Made by a program: the position numbers and the translations under genes. From contig NZ_KI421504.1 in NCBI RefSeq assembly GCF_000473165.1, positions 4,093,656 to 4,157,655 of the forward strand: a DNA stretch of 64,000 nucleotides. The letters run 5' to 3'. Below, piece by piece: positions 53,565-61,622 of the stretch. Each line of letters starts with the position of its first letter. Within the stretch, counting starts at the first letter, position 1. This DNA comes from Leisingera aquimarina DSM 24565. GTDB taxonomy: Bacteria; Pseudomonadota; Alphaproteobacteria; Rhodobacterales; Rhodobacteraceae. Below the pieces are notes generated by a model. It was not told the DNA's origin. It did not search any database and was given only the letters and a program-made list of their open reading frames with translations.

Positions 53565-54397
53565 CCACAGGTGTTTCGGTTCTGATCCCGGCCCATGATG
53601 AAGCGGAGTATATCGCGGGGTGCCTGCAAGCGGTTTTTGCCTCGGATCCGCTGCCTGCGGGCATGGCGGCCGAGGTTCTGGTGCTGGCAAATGGCTGCCG
53701 CGATGAAACGGCCGCATTGGCCCGCGCGCAGCAACCATCTGCGGGCTGGAAACTGCGAGTGCTGGAATTGCCGGAGGGCGGCAAGCTTGGCGCGCTGAAT
53801 GCCGGCGATGCGGCGGCTTGCGGCGATATACTGATCTATCTGGATGCGGATGTGGCGGTCAGCCCGGCGCTGATCCCGCAAATCACGGCAGCACTGGCGG
53901 AAAATGCGCCGCGTTACGCCAGCGGCTGTCCGCAGGTGGCGCTGGCGCGCAGTGCGGTGACCCGTGCCTATGCACGGCTCTGGACCCGGTTGCCGTTTGT
54001 CACCGGCGGTGTTCCCGGATTTGGCGTGTTCGCCATGAACCGGGCCGGACGGCAGCGCTGGGGGGACTGGCCTGATATCATCGCCGATGACGTTTTCGCC
54101 CGCCTGAATTTCGCCCCGTCCGAACGGGTCAAAGCGCCTGCTGCTTACAGCTGGCCGATGGTGGAAGGCTTCCGCAACCTGGTCCGGGTGCGGCGGCGGC
54201 AAAACGCAGGCGTGGCCGAGGTGGCAGCCAAATTCCCGGGCTTACTGCAGAACGAGGACAAAATCCCGCCAAGCGCCGGCGCCGTGCGGAAGCTGCTGCT
54301 GGCGGATCCAACCGGTTTTGTGATCTATGCGTTGGTCGGTCTGGCCACAAAAACACCGCTGTTTGCCTCAGCCAGCCGCTGGACCCGCGGCCGCTGA
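53561..54397 (+). CDS. GT2 glycosyltransferase
   Basis: A 278-residue family 2 transferase, last in the coupled operon. Motifs: VSVLIPAHDEAEYIAGCL, LANGCRDETA, GALNAGDAAA, IYLDADVAV (DxD), VPGFGVFAMNRAG, and IIADDVFARLNF. The start is a GTG overlapping the previous stop (GTGA). C-terminal hydrophobic residues may associate with the membrane. Donor and acceptor unknown. Confidence 0.87.
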   Translation: MTTGVSVLIPAHDEAEYIAGCLQAVFASDPLPAGMAAEVLVLANGCRDETAALARAQQPSAGWKLRVLELPEGGKLGALNAGDAAACGDILIYLDADVAVSPALIPQITAALAENAPRYASGCPQVALARSAVTRAYARLWTRLPFVTGGVPGFGVFAMNRAGRQRWGDWPDIIADDVFARLNFAPSERVKAPAAYSWPMVEGFRNLVRVRRRQNAGVAEVAAKFPGLLQNEDKIPPSAGAVRKLLLADPTGFVIYALVGLATKTPLFASASRWTRGR

Positions 54398-54484
54398 GCC
54401 CTGAGTATTGCTGCTGGCCTGTCCCGGTGGTGCTCCCGCGCTCGCAGGGTGCCCAGGCTGCGCCAGCGCACCCTTGGCAGCCTT

Positions 54485-54520
54485 GGGCGTGGCCCGGCGC
54501 CTTTGCGCCGGGCCACGCCC
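54485..54520. terminator. 16-bp GC-rich hairpin between convergent operons
   Basis: GGGCGTGGCCCGGCGC and its perfect complement with a CTTT loop. It stands 87 nt after the last gene of the PKS/NRPS operon and about 55 nt before the stop of the convergent GT4 gene, so it probably ends both transcripts. A weaker GGGTGC/GCACCC repeat precedes it. Confidence 0.7.
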
Positions 54521-54529
54521 AACGGAAGC

Positions 54530-54549
54530 GGCGCATCTGCAGATGCGCC
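54530..54549. repeat. perfect 20-bp palindrome
   Basis: GGCGCATCTG followed by its exact complement, without a loop, centred on CTGCAG. It sits 9 nt after the 16-bp hairpin. It could be a second cruciform or terminator element, or a protein-binding site. Confidence 0.65.
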
Positions 54550-54574
54550 GGCGACGGGCGGGAGTGCGCCGGTT

Positions 54575-55783
54575 TTATCCGGTGATGGCCTTGCGGAAAT
54601 GCGCGATGAGTTTGGCAATCTCTGCAGCACTGTCATGACGCTCCAGCACACGCCTGCGGCCCGCCTGGCCCATGGCGGTCAGCTGCGAATGCGGGGTCTG
54701 CGCAAGGGTGATGACGGTCTGTGCCAGGGCGTCTTCATCCCCGGCCGGCAGCAGCCAGCCGGTTTGCCCCGGCAGCACCAGTTCGGGCGTGCCTGCGATG
54801 TATGTTGCAATCACCGGGCGCGCCGCGGCCATTGCCTCCATCACCACCATCGGCAGGCCTTCGGCAAATGACGGCATCACCAGCGCGTGGGAACTTGCCA
54901 GCTCTGCCTGCACCTGGTCTTCGGCGAGCCAGCCGGTCAGCGTGATACTGTCCTGCAGGCCATGCGCCGCAATAGCGGCTTCCAGCGCAGGCCGCATATC
55001 GCCGTCGCCAATCAGCGACAGATGCAAATCCGGAATGTCCCGCACCAGCCGCGCCATGGCTTTCACCAGCACCATCTGGCCTTTTTGCTCCACAAACCGC
55101 CCGATCGCCACCAGCCGCAGCGGCCCCTGCGGCAACGGCGCAAGATCGGCAAACCGCTTCGGCTCAATTCCGCAATGCACCACCTTGAGCCTGTCCCACT
55201 TGCCAAAGGCAGCCCAGCGGCTCAGCTGGCTTTTGCCAAAACTGCTGACCGCCACAGTAAAAGCCGCACGGTTGATCTTTTCGCCCAGCGACAGCGTGTG
55301 CGGCGCGTCAAACTCTTCCGGCCCGTGCACGGTAAAACTGTAGCCAGGCCCGCCCAGCGCATGGGCCAGCATCGCCACAGCGGCAGCGTTGGTGCCGAAA
55401 TGGGCGTGCATATGCTGCACGCCTTCCGCGGCGCACCGCTGTTTCACATAGGCAGCCTCACCCAGATAGATCAGGTGCCGCAGGAGGCCCTTGTCCGATG
55501 CGCGGGCCAATATCGCCGCCAGCCGCAGCGTTTGGGCGAAGCGGCCGGGGGCTGCGGCTGGCTCCCTGGCTAGGGCAGCAAGCAGGCGCCCGGCGCCGAC
55601 CCGCAGCACATATCCGGTGCGCGCGGCCTCAGCCTGATCCTTGGGGTCCACCAAAGCCGCGGCCGAGGGGCGCATCGCCAGGCGCAGGACCTCCACACCC
55701 TCATGCTCCAGCGCCTGCAGCTCACGCCGGATGAAACTGTGCGAGGGCTGCGGATAAGTGTTCAGGACATAGGCAATTTTCAA
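54575..55783 (-). CDS. GT4 family glycosyltransferase
   Basis: A 402-residue GT-B enzyme. N-terminal acceptor domain: YVLNTYPQPSHSFIRRELQAL, HMHAHFGTNAAAVA. C-terminal donor domain: LVAIGRFVEQKGQMVLVKAM, SLIGDGDMRPALE, and MPSFAEGLPMVVMEAMAAARPVIATYIAGTPELV with the EX7E motif. It builds part of the polysaccharide using a nucleotide sugar. The start is a TTG at 55783 after GGAA. It converges on the PKS/NRPS operon and is divergent from the flippase, with 235 nt between that should contain both promoters. Confidence 0.9.
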   Translation of the reverse strand: MKIAYVLNTYPQPSHSFIRRELQALEHEGVEVLRLAMRPSAAALVDPKDQAEAARTGYVLRVGAGRLLAALAREPAAAPGRFAQTLRLAAILARASDKGLLRHLIYLGEAAYVKQRCAAEGVQHMHAHFGTNAAAVAMLAHALGGPGYSFTVHGPEEFDAPHTLSLGEKINRAAFTVAVSSFGKSQLSRWAAFGKWDRLKVVHCGIEPKRFADLAPLPQGPLRLVAIGRFVEQKGQMVLVKAMARLVRDIPDLHLSLIGDGDMRPALEAAIAAHGLQDSITLTGWLAEDQVQAELASSHALVMPSFAEGLPMVVMEAMAAARPVIATYIAGTPELVLPGQTGWLLPAGDEDALAQTVITLAQTPHSQLTAMGQAGRRRVLERHDSAAEIAKLIAHFRKAITG

Positions 55784-56018
55784 CGCGGTAAATTCCGTTC
55801 AAGTCTTGGTTCCCCGGCAGGTTAGCGGCGGTTGAGCGGCTTGCCCAGCATCCTGTCGCGCTTGTCCCGCAGGCGTGGAGAATACGGTGTGGGCGTCATG
55901 ATTGTTATGGAATTTTCGCCCCTGCACCCCGCATTTCAGCTGCAAACGACCCTGCGATTGACGCCCCCTGCCCTGCCGCCTAGCCTGCGGAACCGGACGT
56001 TTGGGGATTGGCGCTGAC

Positions 56019-57389
56019 ATGCAGCGGGTTGCTTCGCTTTTTACCGGCCAGGGGATGATGGCAAGGGTGCTGCGCTCGGCCTCTTGGCTGATGATCGGAT
56101 ACGGCGGCAGCCAGGCGTTGCGGCTGGCCTCCAACCTGATCCTGACCCGCATCCTGTTCCCCGAAGCTTTTGGCCTGATGGCGCTGGTTTCGGTGGTAAC
56201 GGTGGGGCTGTCGCTGTTTTCGGACGTAGGGATCGGGCCATCGATTGCCCAGAACACACGCGGCGATGATCCGGGGTTTCTGAACACGGCCTGGACCATC
56301 CAAGTGGTCCGCGGCTTTGGCTTGTGGGTGCTGACAGCGCTGCTGGCCTGGCCTGCGGCGCAGTTCTATGGCGCGCCGGAGCTGCTGATCTATCTGCCCA
56401 TTGCAGGTGCCGGATTGGCCATTGCGGGCTTCAACCCGACCCGGATCGAAACCGCACACCGGCATCTGCTGGCGGGGCGTGTCACGGCGCTGGATCTGGC
56501 GGGCCAGGTCATCGGGCTGACTGCGGTGATTGCGCTGGCGCTGGCCACCCAGTCGGTAATTGCGCTGGTTCTGGGCGGGGTGATCCAGGCGGCAGCCAAG
56601 CTGCTGCTGTGCCACTACGGGCTGCCCGGCGCTGCAAACCGGTTCCGCTGGGAAAGGGCTGCGGCGGGCGAGCTGATCCATTTCGGCAAGTGGATTTTCC
56701 TGTCGACAGCCTTTTGGTTCCTGACTTCGCAGGGGGACCGGGCGATCTTGGGCAAGTTCGTCCCGCTGGAGGTGCTGGGCATCTATAACATCGGCTATTT
56801 CCTGGCGAGCTTTCCGATGCTGCTGGGCCATGCCGTGAACCAGCGGTTGATGATCCCGGTTTACCGCGACAAGCCCGCACAGGCAGGGCCGGCAAACCTG
56901 CGGCGGCAGCGGCAGCTGCGCACGGGGCTGACGGCGGGGATCCTGGCAGCGCTGATCGCAATGGCCTGGGCCGGACCCTGGCTGGTTCAGTTCCTGTATG
57001 ATGACCGGTACCTGCAAGCGGGGCCGATGATCGTGCTGATCGCACTGGCACTGGCGCCTGCGGTGATCACGATGACCTATGATCAGGCGGCATTGGCAAC
57101 AGGCGACAGCCGCGGGTTCTTTATGTTTTCGGCTGCCCGGGCCTGCCTGCAAACGGGGATGTTCCTGGGCGGCGTGGCCTGGTTCGGGCTGGCAGGCGGC
57201 ATTGCGGCGCTTGGGCTGGCGATGCTGGCGGCCTATCCGGTGCTGGTGCGGCTGGCGCGCCGGCACCATGTCTGGGACCCGCTGCATGATGCGGTCTATG
57301 GGCTGCTGACCCTTGCGGCCGGCGGTGCCGCGCTGCACTGGCACTGGGATGCTGTAACGGCCATGGCAGCCGCGATGAGCTCTTCCTGA
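56019..57389 (+). CDS. Wzx-like polysaccharide flippase (MOP superfamily)
   Basis: A 456-residue inner-membrane transporter with about 12-14 hydrophobic segments and the family's N-terminal pattern (SASWLMIGYGGSQALRLASNLILTRILFPEAFGLMALVSV). It would flip undecaprenyl-linked oligosaccharide to the periplasm. Charged loop residues such as SQGDRAILGKFVP are typical. ATG 56019 is preferred to the TTG at 56001. The stop lies 2 nt from the stop of the convergent Wzz gene, so no terminator fits between. Confidence 0.88.
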   Translation: MQRVASLFTGQGMMARVLRSASWLMIGYGGSQALRLASNLILTRILFPEAFGLMALVSVVTVGLSLFSDVGIGPSIAQNTRGDDPGFLNTAWTIQVVRGFGLWVLTALLAWPAAQFYGAPELLIYLPIAGAGLAIAGFNPTRIETAHRHLLAGRVTALDLAGQVIGLTAVIALALATQSVIALVLGGVIQAAAKLLLCHYGLPGAANRFRWERAAAGELIHFGKWIFLSTAFWFLTSQGDRAILGKFVPLEVLGIYNIGYFLASFPMLLGHAVNQRLMIPVYRDKPAQAGPANLRRQRQLRTGLTAGILAALIAMAWAGPWLVQFLYDDRYLQAGPMIVLIALALAPAVITMTYDQAALATGDSRGFFMFSAARACLQTGMFLGGVAWFGLAGGIAALGLAMLAAYPVLVRLARRHHVWDPLHDAVYGLLTLAAGGAALHWHWDAVTAMAAAMSSS

Positions 57390-57391
57390 CC

Positions 57392-58642
57392 TCAGCCTCC
57401 GCGCCTGAACAGTCTGAACAGCCCGCGTTGGGGCCGCCGGACGTCCATTACCGGAATTGAGACCACTGGCATCAACCCGGTTTCCCGCTCCATCTGCGCG
57501 GCAGTGCGCAAAACCGGGTGGCGCAGCTCTTGCAGGAAAGCCGCCAGAAGCGCCGCGATGACACTGGCCGCGGCGCCCAGAAGGGCCTTGGTCTTGCGGG
57601 CACCAGTTACAGGAAAGTCCGGCAGCGGTGCGGGTTCGATCACCGTCAGCCGCTCGGCCTTGCGGCCGGTTTCCAGGCGAAAGCCGACCTCGGCTTCGTT
57701 AAGACGGGCAGTCATTTGCGCCAGTTCCCCCTGCGCCTGCTCCAGGCGGCGGTCATAAGCGCCCAGCCGGCGTTCAACCTCAGGAGTGGTTTGCAAGGAG
57801 GCTTCCAGCCCCCTCTTGCGCTGGGACAATAGCTGCTCCTGGGCGTTCAGCGTGGCCAGCTGCTGTTCAGCCTCCGCCAGCAATCGGCGGGCAGTGGCAG
57901 GGCGTTCCGTGGCCTGGGCCTGGTCAGCGCCGCGACGGATTTCGATGCGTTCGCGGGCGATCTCCAGCAGGCCCTCGTTCATCGTGGCGATCTCGGCCCT
58001 GCGGAATTCGATGGTGCCGGGCAAGGTCACGTCATTTTCATTCCGGTAGGCCGCGATTTCGTCTTCCAGGGCCGCAACCTGATCCGCAAGTGCGGCCTCC
58101 TTTTCGGCAAAGAAGCTGAGGGTTTCGCGGGCCTGGTCAATGCGGGTGGCAACGCTGAGTTCGATGGTGCGGCGGCCGAATTCGCTGGCGACCTGCTGCG
58201 CCTGCACGGCGGCGGGCATCCGGGCGGAGATAGTCAGCACCGAAATGGTGCCGTCATCGGCAAAGCCTTCGCGGGCAGCGGCGACGCCGGTGATGCGGAC
58301 CGAGTCCCGCAGCAGTGCCACCTTCTGCAAGGGGGTCAGCGCGCCCATATCTGCGTACAGGTCGAATTTTTCTATGATTTCCAGCACCGTGCCGCGCGCC
58401 ATCAGCCGTTGTTCGATCAGCTGCATCCGGCGGGCAGAGGAGCCTTCGACCGTTGACTTGGCCAGATCACCGGCAATCTGCGGCTGGGTGATCTGCAGCA
58501 CTTCAGCGGTTTCAAATTCATGCTGCTGCCGGGCGGCAAACCAAAGCGACAGCAAGCAGCCCAGAATAAAGACGCAAGCGATGGTGAACAGCCTGCGCCG
58601 CACCATGTCCAGGAAATCGCCAAGCGAATAAATCGGGCCCAT
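57392..58642 (-). CDS. Wzz/GumC-like polysaccharide chain-length protein
   Basis: A 416-residue polysaccharide co-polymerase. A transmembrane helix at about 18-38 (LFTIACVFILGCLLSLWFAA), a periplasmic part with long coiled-coil stretches (about 170-325; ARETLSFFAEKEAALADQVAALEDEIAAYRNEN), a Pro-rich segment PAPLPDFPVTGARKTK, and a second helix near 350-370. The C-terminal cytoplasmic tail is short and basic, and the kinase domain is encoded by the separate gene upstream. It sets chain length of the exported polysaccharide. Confidence 0.88.
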   Translation of the reverse strand: MGPIYSLGDFLDMVRRRLFTIACVFILGCLLSLWFAARQQHEFETAEVLQITQPQIAGDLAKSTVEGSSARRMQLIEQRLMARGTVLEIIEKFDLYADMGALTPLQKVALLRDSVRITGVAAAREGFADDGTISVLTISARMPAAVQAQQVASEFGRRTIELSVATRIDQARETLSFFAEKEAALADQVAALEDEIAAYRNENDVTLPGTIEFRRAEIATMNEGLLEIARERIEIRRGADQAQATERPATARRLLAEAEQQLATLNAQEQLLSQRKRGLEASLQTTPEVERRLGAYDRRLEQAQGELAQMTARLNEAEVGFRLETGRKAERLTVIEPAPLPDFPVTGARKTKALLGAAASVIAALLAAFLQELRHPVLRTAAQMERETGLMPVVSIPVMDVRRPQRGLFRLFRRGG

Positions 58643-58774
58643 CTGTCTGCTCTCTAGCGGCCGGTGCTTGCCAGCCGGTTACCATCCATGCCTTCGGGCA
58701 GCCCTCCGGCCGCCGTTGCCCGGATTTTGACCACAGCAACCGGGCAAAACTATGACCCCCGGCTGCCCTGGCCG

Positions 58775-59635
58775 TCAGTTCAGCGGGCTGTCCGTCTTGC
58801 GTGCCCGGTTCAAAACCACACCCAGCATTTGCGTATGGCCCACCAGCATCTTCTCGCAGGCGGCCAATTGGGCGGCAGTGGTGCGGGTGCCGTCCGCAAT
58901 CAGCAGCACCCCATCCACCTGCGGCAGGAGGGCGGCAGTGTCGTCATGCTCCAGCACCGGCGGCAGGTCGAACAGAGCGGTATCGGCGCCCAAGCGCAGC
59001 ATCATGTCTTCCAGCACCCCGGCACAGCTGCGGCCATGCAGGATTTCGGCGGCATCTTGATCCGCGGCGCTGTTCAGCCCGACTGCCAGCGACGGCAGCG
59101 GGCGCAGCAGCTGATCCTCCATTTGCACCTGGCCGGACAAAAAGCCCGCCAGTTCCCCTGGCGCGGTCATTCCCAAGGCCTGCGCGGCACCGGGGCGGCG
59201 GAAGTTCATATCCATCAGCACCGTGCGGCTGTCCGGCACCCGCGCCAGGCTCAGCGCCAGGTTCACCGCCGTAAAGGTGGTGCCGCACCCGGCAACGGGC
59301 GCCGTAACCGCTACCCGTTTCCAGCCGCGGGCCTTCAGCGTGTGCAACAGCCGGGTGCGCAGAAGGTCAAAAGACTTGGCCGCAGGATCTGCGCGGAACC
59401 GGCTGACCAGAGGCAGACGCGCCTGAACCTGTGCTGCAGCGTCAAATGGCACTTGGCGGATCCTGTCCCAGGATTCTGGCAGGGTAGCGGGCAATTGTGC
59501 AGGCGCCGCAGCAGCAGAGGCAGTGGCCGCGAGAGGCGCCGCTGAAGGCTGGCGGCCACCATCGTCAGCAGCAAAAGGCATGGCATCCGCAGGAGCGCTG
59601 CGGCGGCGGAACCGTCTGAAGCCCTGCTCGCTCAT
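58775..59635 (-). CDS. BY-kinase-like (CpsD/Wzc C-terminal) protein with a broken Walker A motif
   Basis: A 286-residue cytoplasmic P-loop protein, partner of the Wzz-like protein. After a low-complexity N-terminus (to about residue 50) it has the BY-kinase/MinD fold: FDLLRTRLLHTLK, the loop TAPVAGCGTTFTAVNLALSLAR, VLMDMNFRRPG (Walker A'), and TALFDLPPVLEHDD (Walker B). The invariant Walker A Lys is replaced by T119, and no Tyr cluster is present at the C-terminus (NRARKTDSPLN). It is thus probably not an active tyrosine kinase. It lies between the priming transferase and wzz on the same strand. Confidence 0.85.
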   Translation of the reverse strand: MSEQGFRRFRRRSAPADAMPFAADDGGRQPSAAPLAATASAAAAPAQLPATLPESWDRIRQVPFDAAAQVQARLPLVSRFRADPAAKSFDLLRTRLLHTLKARGWKRVAVTAPVAGCGTTFTAVNLALSLARVPDSRTVLMDMNFRRPGAAQALGMTAPGELAGFLSGQVQMEDQLLRPLPSLAVGLNSAADQDAAEILHGRSCAGVLEDMMLRLGADTALFDLPPVLEHDDTAALLPQVDGVLLIADGTRTTAAQLAACEKMLVGHTQMLGVVLNRARKTDSPLN

Positions 59636-59785
59636 GCCGTTCTGTTCTCCCTCCTGCGGGCTGGCTGCCGGACCGGCAGCACATGCCCCTGATAGTGCAA
59701 AATGCTTCACAACCGCGTTCCCCGCAATGGCTGACCGGGCTGCAGCGGGCACTCGGGCTGAGGCCTGCAGCGGATCAGGCAATGA

Positions 59786-60553
59786 TTAATATCCCGTCCC
59801 TTTCAGCACCACGCCCGCCGTCCGCCAGATCAGCCCCAGATCCCGGCCCAGCGACAGGTTGCGCCGGTACTCGGTATCTGCGCGCATGCGGCTGGCAAAG
59901 CCGGCTTCATTGCGGACCGAAACCTGCCAGATGCCAGTGATGCCCGGGCGCAGCTCGTTATAAGCGCTGGCATCACCGTACAGCGACAGCTGTTCTGGCA
60001 TCATCGGGCGCGGGCCGACCAGGCTCATGTCGCCAACGACCACGTTCCACAGCTGCGGCAGCTCGTCCAGCGAGGCCGCGCGCAGAAAACGGCCAACCCC
60101 TGTGATACGCGGGTCGTTCTTCAGCTTTTGGGTCTCGTCCCATTCCTGCCGCAGCGCCGGGCTGGTCTCAAGATAATACTGCAGCAGCCGGTCTGCATCA
60201 CGCACCATGGTGCGCAGCTTCAAGATACGGAAAACCTGCCCGCCGCGGCCCAGGCGGACCTGTGTGTAAAAAGGCCGGCCGCCCTCCAGCCAAAGCGCTG
60301 CCGCACACAGCGCAATCAGCGGCAGCACCAACGGCAGGCTTAGAAACACCAACAGCAGATCCAGCCCCCGCTTGCCGGCTGCTGCATAGGCCCCGCCTGA
60401 ATTCCGCCTGGACCGTCCCGCCTGCGCGATGCCCTTCAAAGCCGCATTTATGTTGGCTGTTTGCATCGGACGCGCGGTCATTGCTGGCCGCTGCCGTTCG
60501 ATTTCAGCCTGCATAAAAGACAGCCCCGCCCCTCCGGGAACCATATCTTTCAT
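59786..60553 (-). CDS. exoY: undecaprenyl-phosphate sugar phosphotransferase (ExoY-type)
   Basis: A 255-residue priming enzyme that transfers a hexose-1-phosphate to undecaprenyl phosphate, the first step of repeat-unit assembly. One transmembrane segment at about 62-90 (GLDLLLVFLSLPLVLPLIALCAAALWL) is followed by the cytoplasmic catalytic domain with FRILKLRTMVRDAD, SLDELPQLWNVVVGDMSLVGPRP and GITGIWQVSVRNE. It is the first gene of the minus-strand exoY/BY-kinase/wzz unit. Spacing to the next gene is 150 nt. The galactose or glucose specificity cannot be read from the sequence. Confidence 0.92.
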   Translation of the reverse strand: MKDMVPGGAGLSFMQAEIERQRPAMTARPMQTANINAALKGIAQAGRSRRNSGGAYAAAGKRGLDLLLVFLSLPLVLPLIALCAAALWLEGGRPFYTQVRLGRGGQVFRILKLRTMVRDADRLLQYYLETSPALRQEWDETQKLKNDPRITGVGRFLRAASLDELPQLWNVVVGDMSLVGPRPMMPEQLSLYGDASAYNELRPGITGIWQVSVRNEAGFASRMRADTEYRRNLSLGRDLGLIWRTAGVVLKGTGY

Positions 60554-60902
60554 TTAAGAACCCCCGCTCTCCAGCCTCAAATCCTGCTGGACCGCCGCCT
60601 CAACAGGCGGCCGCTCAAACTCAACCCCGCATTCCGCAAATCTTTGACCGCGCAATGCCATTACTGATTTTCAGATTGAGAACCGGGCACGCCCCCACGC
60701 GCCCGCCTCATTTTTGGAAACCGCCCAATTCCCCGGCGGCAGTTCTGTGCTGCACCTTTCTGCAGCCCGTCCTATTTAAAGCAATTTTTAGAAATTCGGC
60801 GCAAAATATGAAAAACGGCTGAAAAATCCCTAAAACCCCATTTAAATACAGATTGGCCGGAGACAATTCACGCTTTTGGCAAGTCATTGTTTACACGGAG
60901 GG
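60554..60902 (-). promoter_or_regulatory. gene-free AT-rich region upstream of exoY
   Basis: 349 nt between the exoY start and the left end of the IS element. It is one of the most AT-rich stretches here (about 60780-60870: runs of A and T, ATTTAAATAC) and must contain the exoY promoter. No gene or inverted repeat worth naming was found, and no clean sigma-54 site. Confidence 0.45.
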
Positions 60903-61357
60903 GGCATTGTTGCAGAACTCACACGTGAGGTGTGACTTCCCCTTTCCCCACTGACTTCATGCCACGCGGACGGTCTCGTCGGTGCCGAGCGCGTTGCAGC
61001 GGTTCATAAGAGCGATGCGAATGTGGATCTCGGCGGCCTGGCGCTCGGGGTCTCTTGCGGCGATGGGCTCGCCGAAAGCCTTGAGGCGGCGCATCTTGGC
61101 TTCGATGCGGCTTCGGGCGTGGTATCCGGTCCAGCGCTTCCAGAACGCCCGGCCGTAGTGGCGGGTGGCACGCAGTGTCTCGTCGCGGACCCGCGCAGCC
61201 GGGCAATCCTCTTTCCGCGCGCGCCCGTTCTTGCGGATCGGGATGACCGGGGTGGCTTGCCGGCCGATGATGGCGGTGTGGCAGCGGCGCGTGTCATATG
61301 CCCGGTCAGCGGTCACGGTGCCGATCTGCTCGGCCTCGGGGATCTGACCGAGCAGGT

Positions 61358-61383
61358 CCGGCAGCACAGGCCGGCAGCACAGG
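61358..61383. repeat. 13-bp tandem duplication in the transposase
   Basis: CCGGCAGCACAGG occurs twice in direct contact (61358-61370, 61371-61383). Removing one copy restores the expected DGDSPVLPDLLGQIPE reading, so it is a recent slip or repair event. Confidence 0.85.
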
Positions 61384-61466
61384 ACTGTCGCCGTCGCGGC
61401 TTGGAGTGAATTCCACAGCGCGCATGCCGGAGGTCGCCGTGTCCATGGCCAGATGCACCTTGCGCC

Positions 61467-61505
61467 CCTCTCATTGATTGCTTTGCAATCAACTGCCGGG
61501 CAGGG
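61467..61505 (+). repeat. 39-nt palindromic insertion, copy 2
   Basis: Inserted in the transposase codons for RRQWRK. Plus strand order: CCTCTC, A, 8-bp stem TTGATTGC, loop TTT, stem GCAATCAA, then CTGCCGGGCA and GGG. It shares both ends, but not the stem sequence, with the insertion at 61582-61622, which is in the opposite orientation. It puts an in-frame stop into the transposase. Confidence 0.75.
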
Positions 61506-61581
61506 ATTGGCGGCGGCCCTGCACCCCGTGCTTGCGGGCCTGCCATTCGCCATCCCCAAGCAACTTGATCCCGGTGCTGTC

Positions 61582-61622
61582 CATTGCCCGGCAGGGCATC
61601 ACAGAGTGATGCCCCGAGAGGG
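61582..61622 (-). repeat. 41-nt palindromic insertion, copy 1
   Basis: Inserted between the codons for LLV and DSTGIK. Minus-strand order: CCCTCTC, GG, 8-bp stem GGCATCAC, loop TCT, stem GTGATGCC, then CTGCCGGGCA and ATG. Same ends as the 39-nt insertion, same stem and loop size, different stem sequence. Boundaries can slide by 1-2 nt. Confidence 0.75.

Noticed and set aside
51234-53738. 834-codon open frame on the minus strand opposite the SGNH/glycosidase-like gene
   Set aside because: Composition artefact: the plus strand carries conserved motifs, coupled starts and normal codon use; the antisense product has none.
54398-54574. tRNA or integrase attachment remnant in the convergent gap
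   Set aside because: The palindromes do not fold into a cloverleaf, and no tRNA arms or CCA end are present.
55980-57344. 454-codon antisense frame within the flippase gene
   Set aside because: Gln/Arg/His-rich shadow of a membrane protein gene.
60554-60902. Sigma-54 promoter near TTTTGGCAAGTCATTGTTT
   Set aside because: The spacing between the GG and the TTG element is one base short and the GC dinucleotide is missing.
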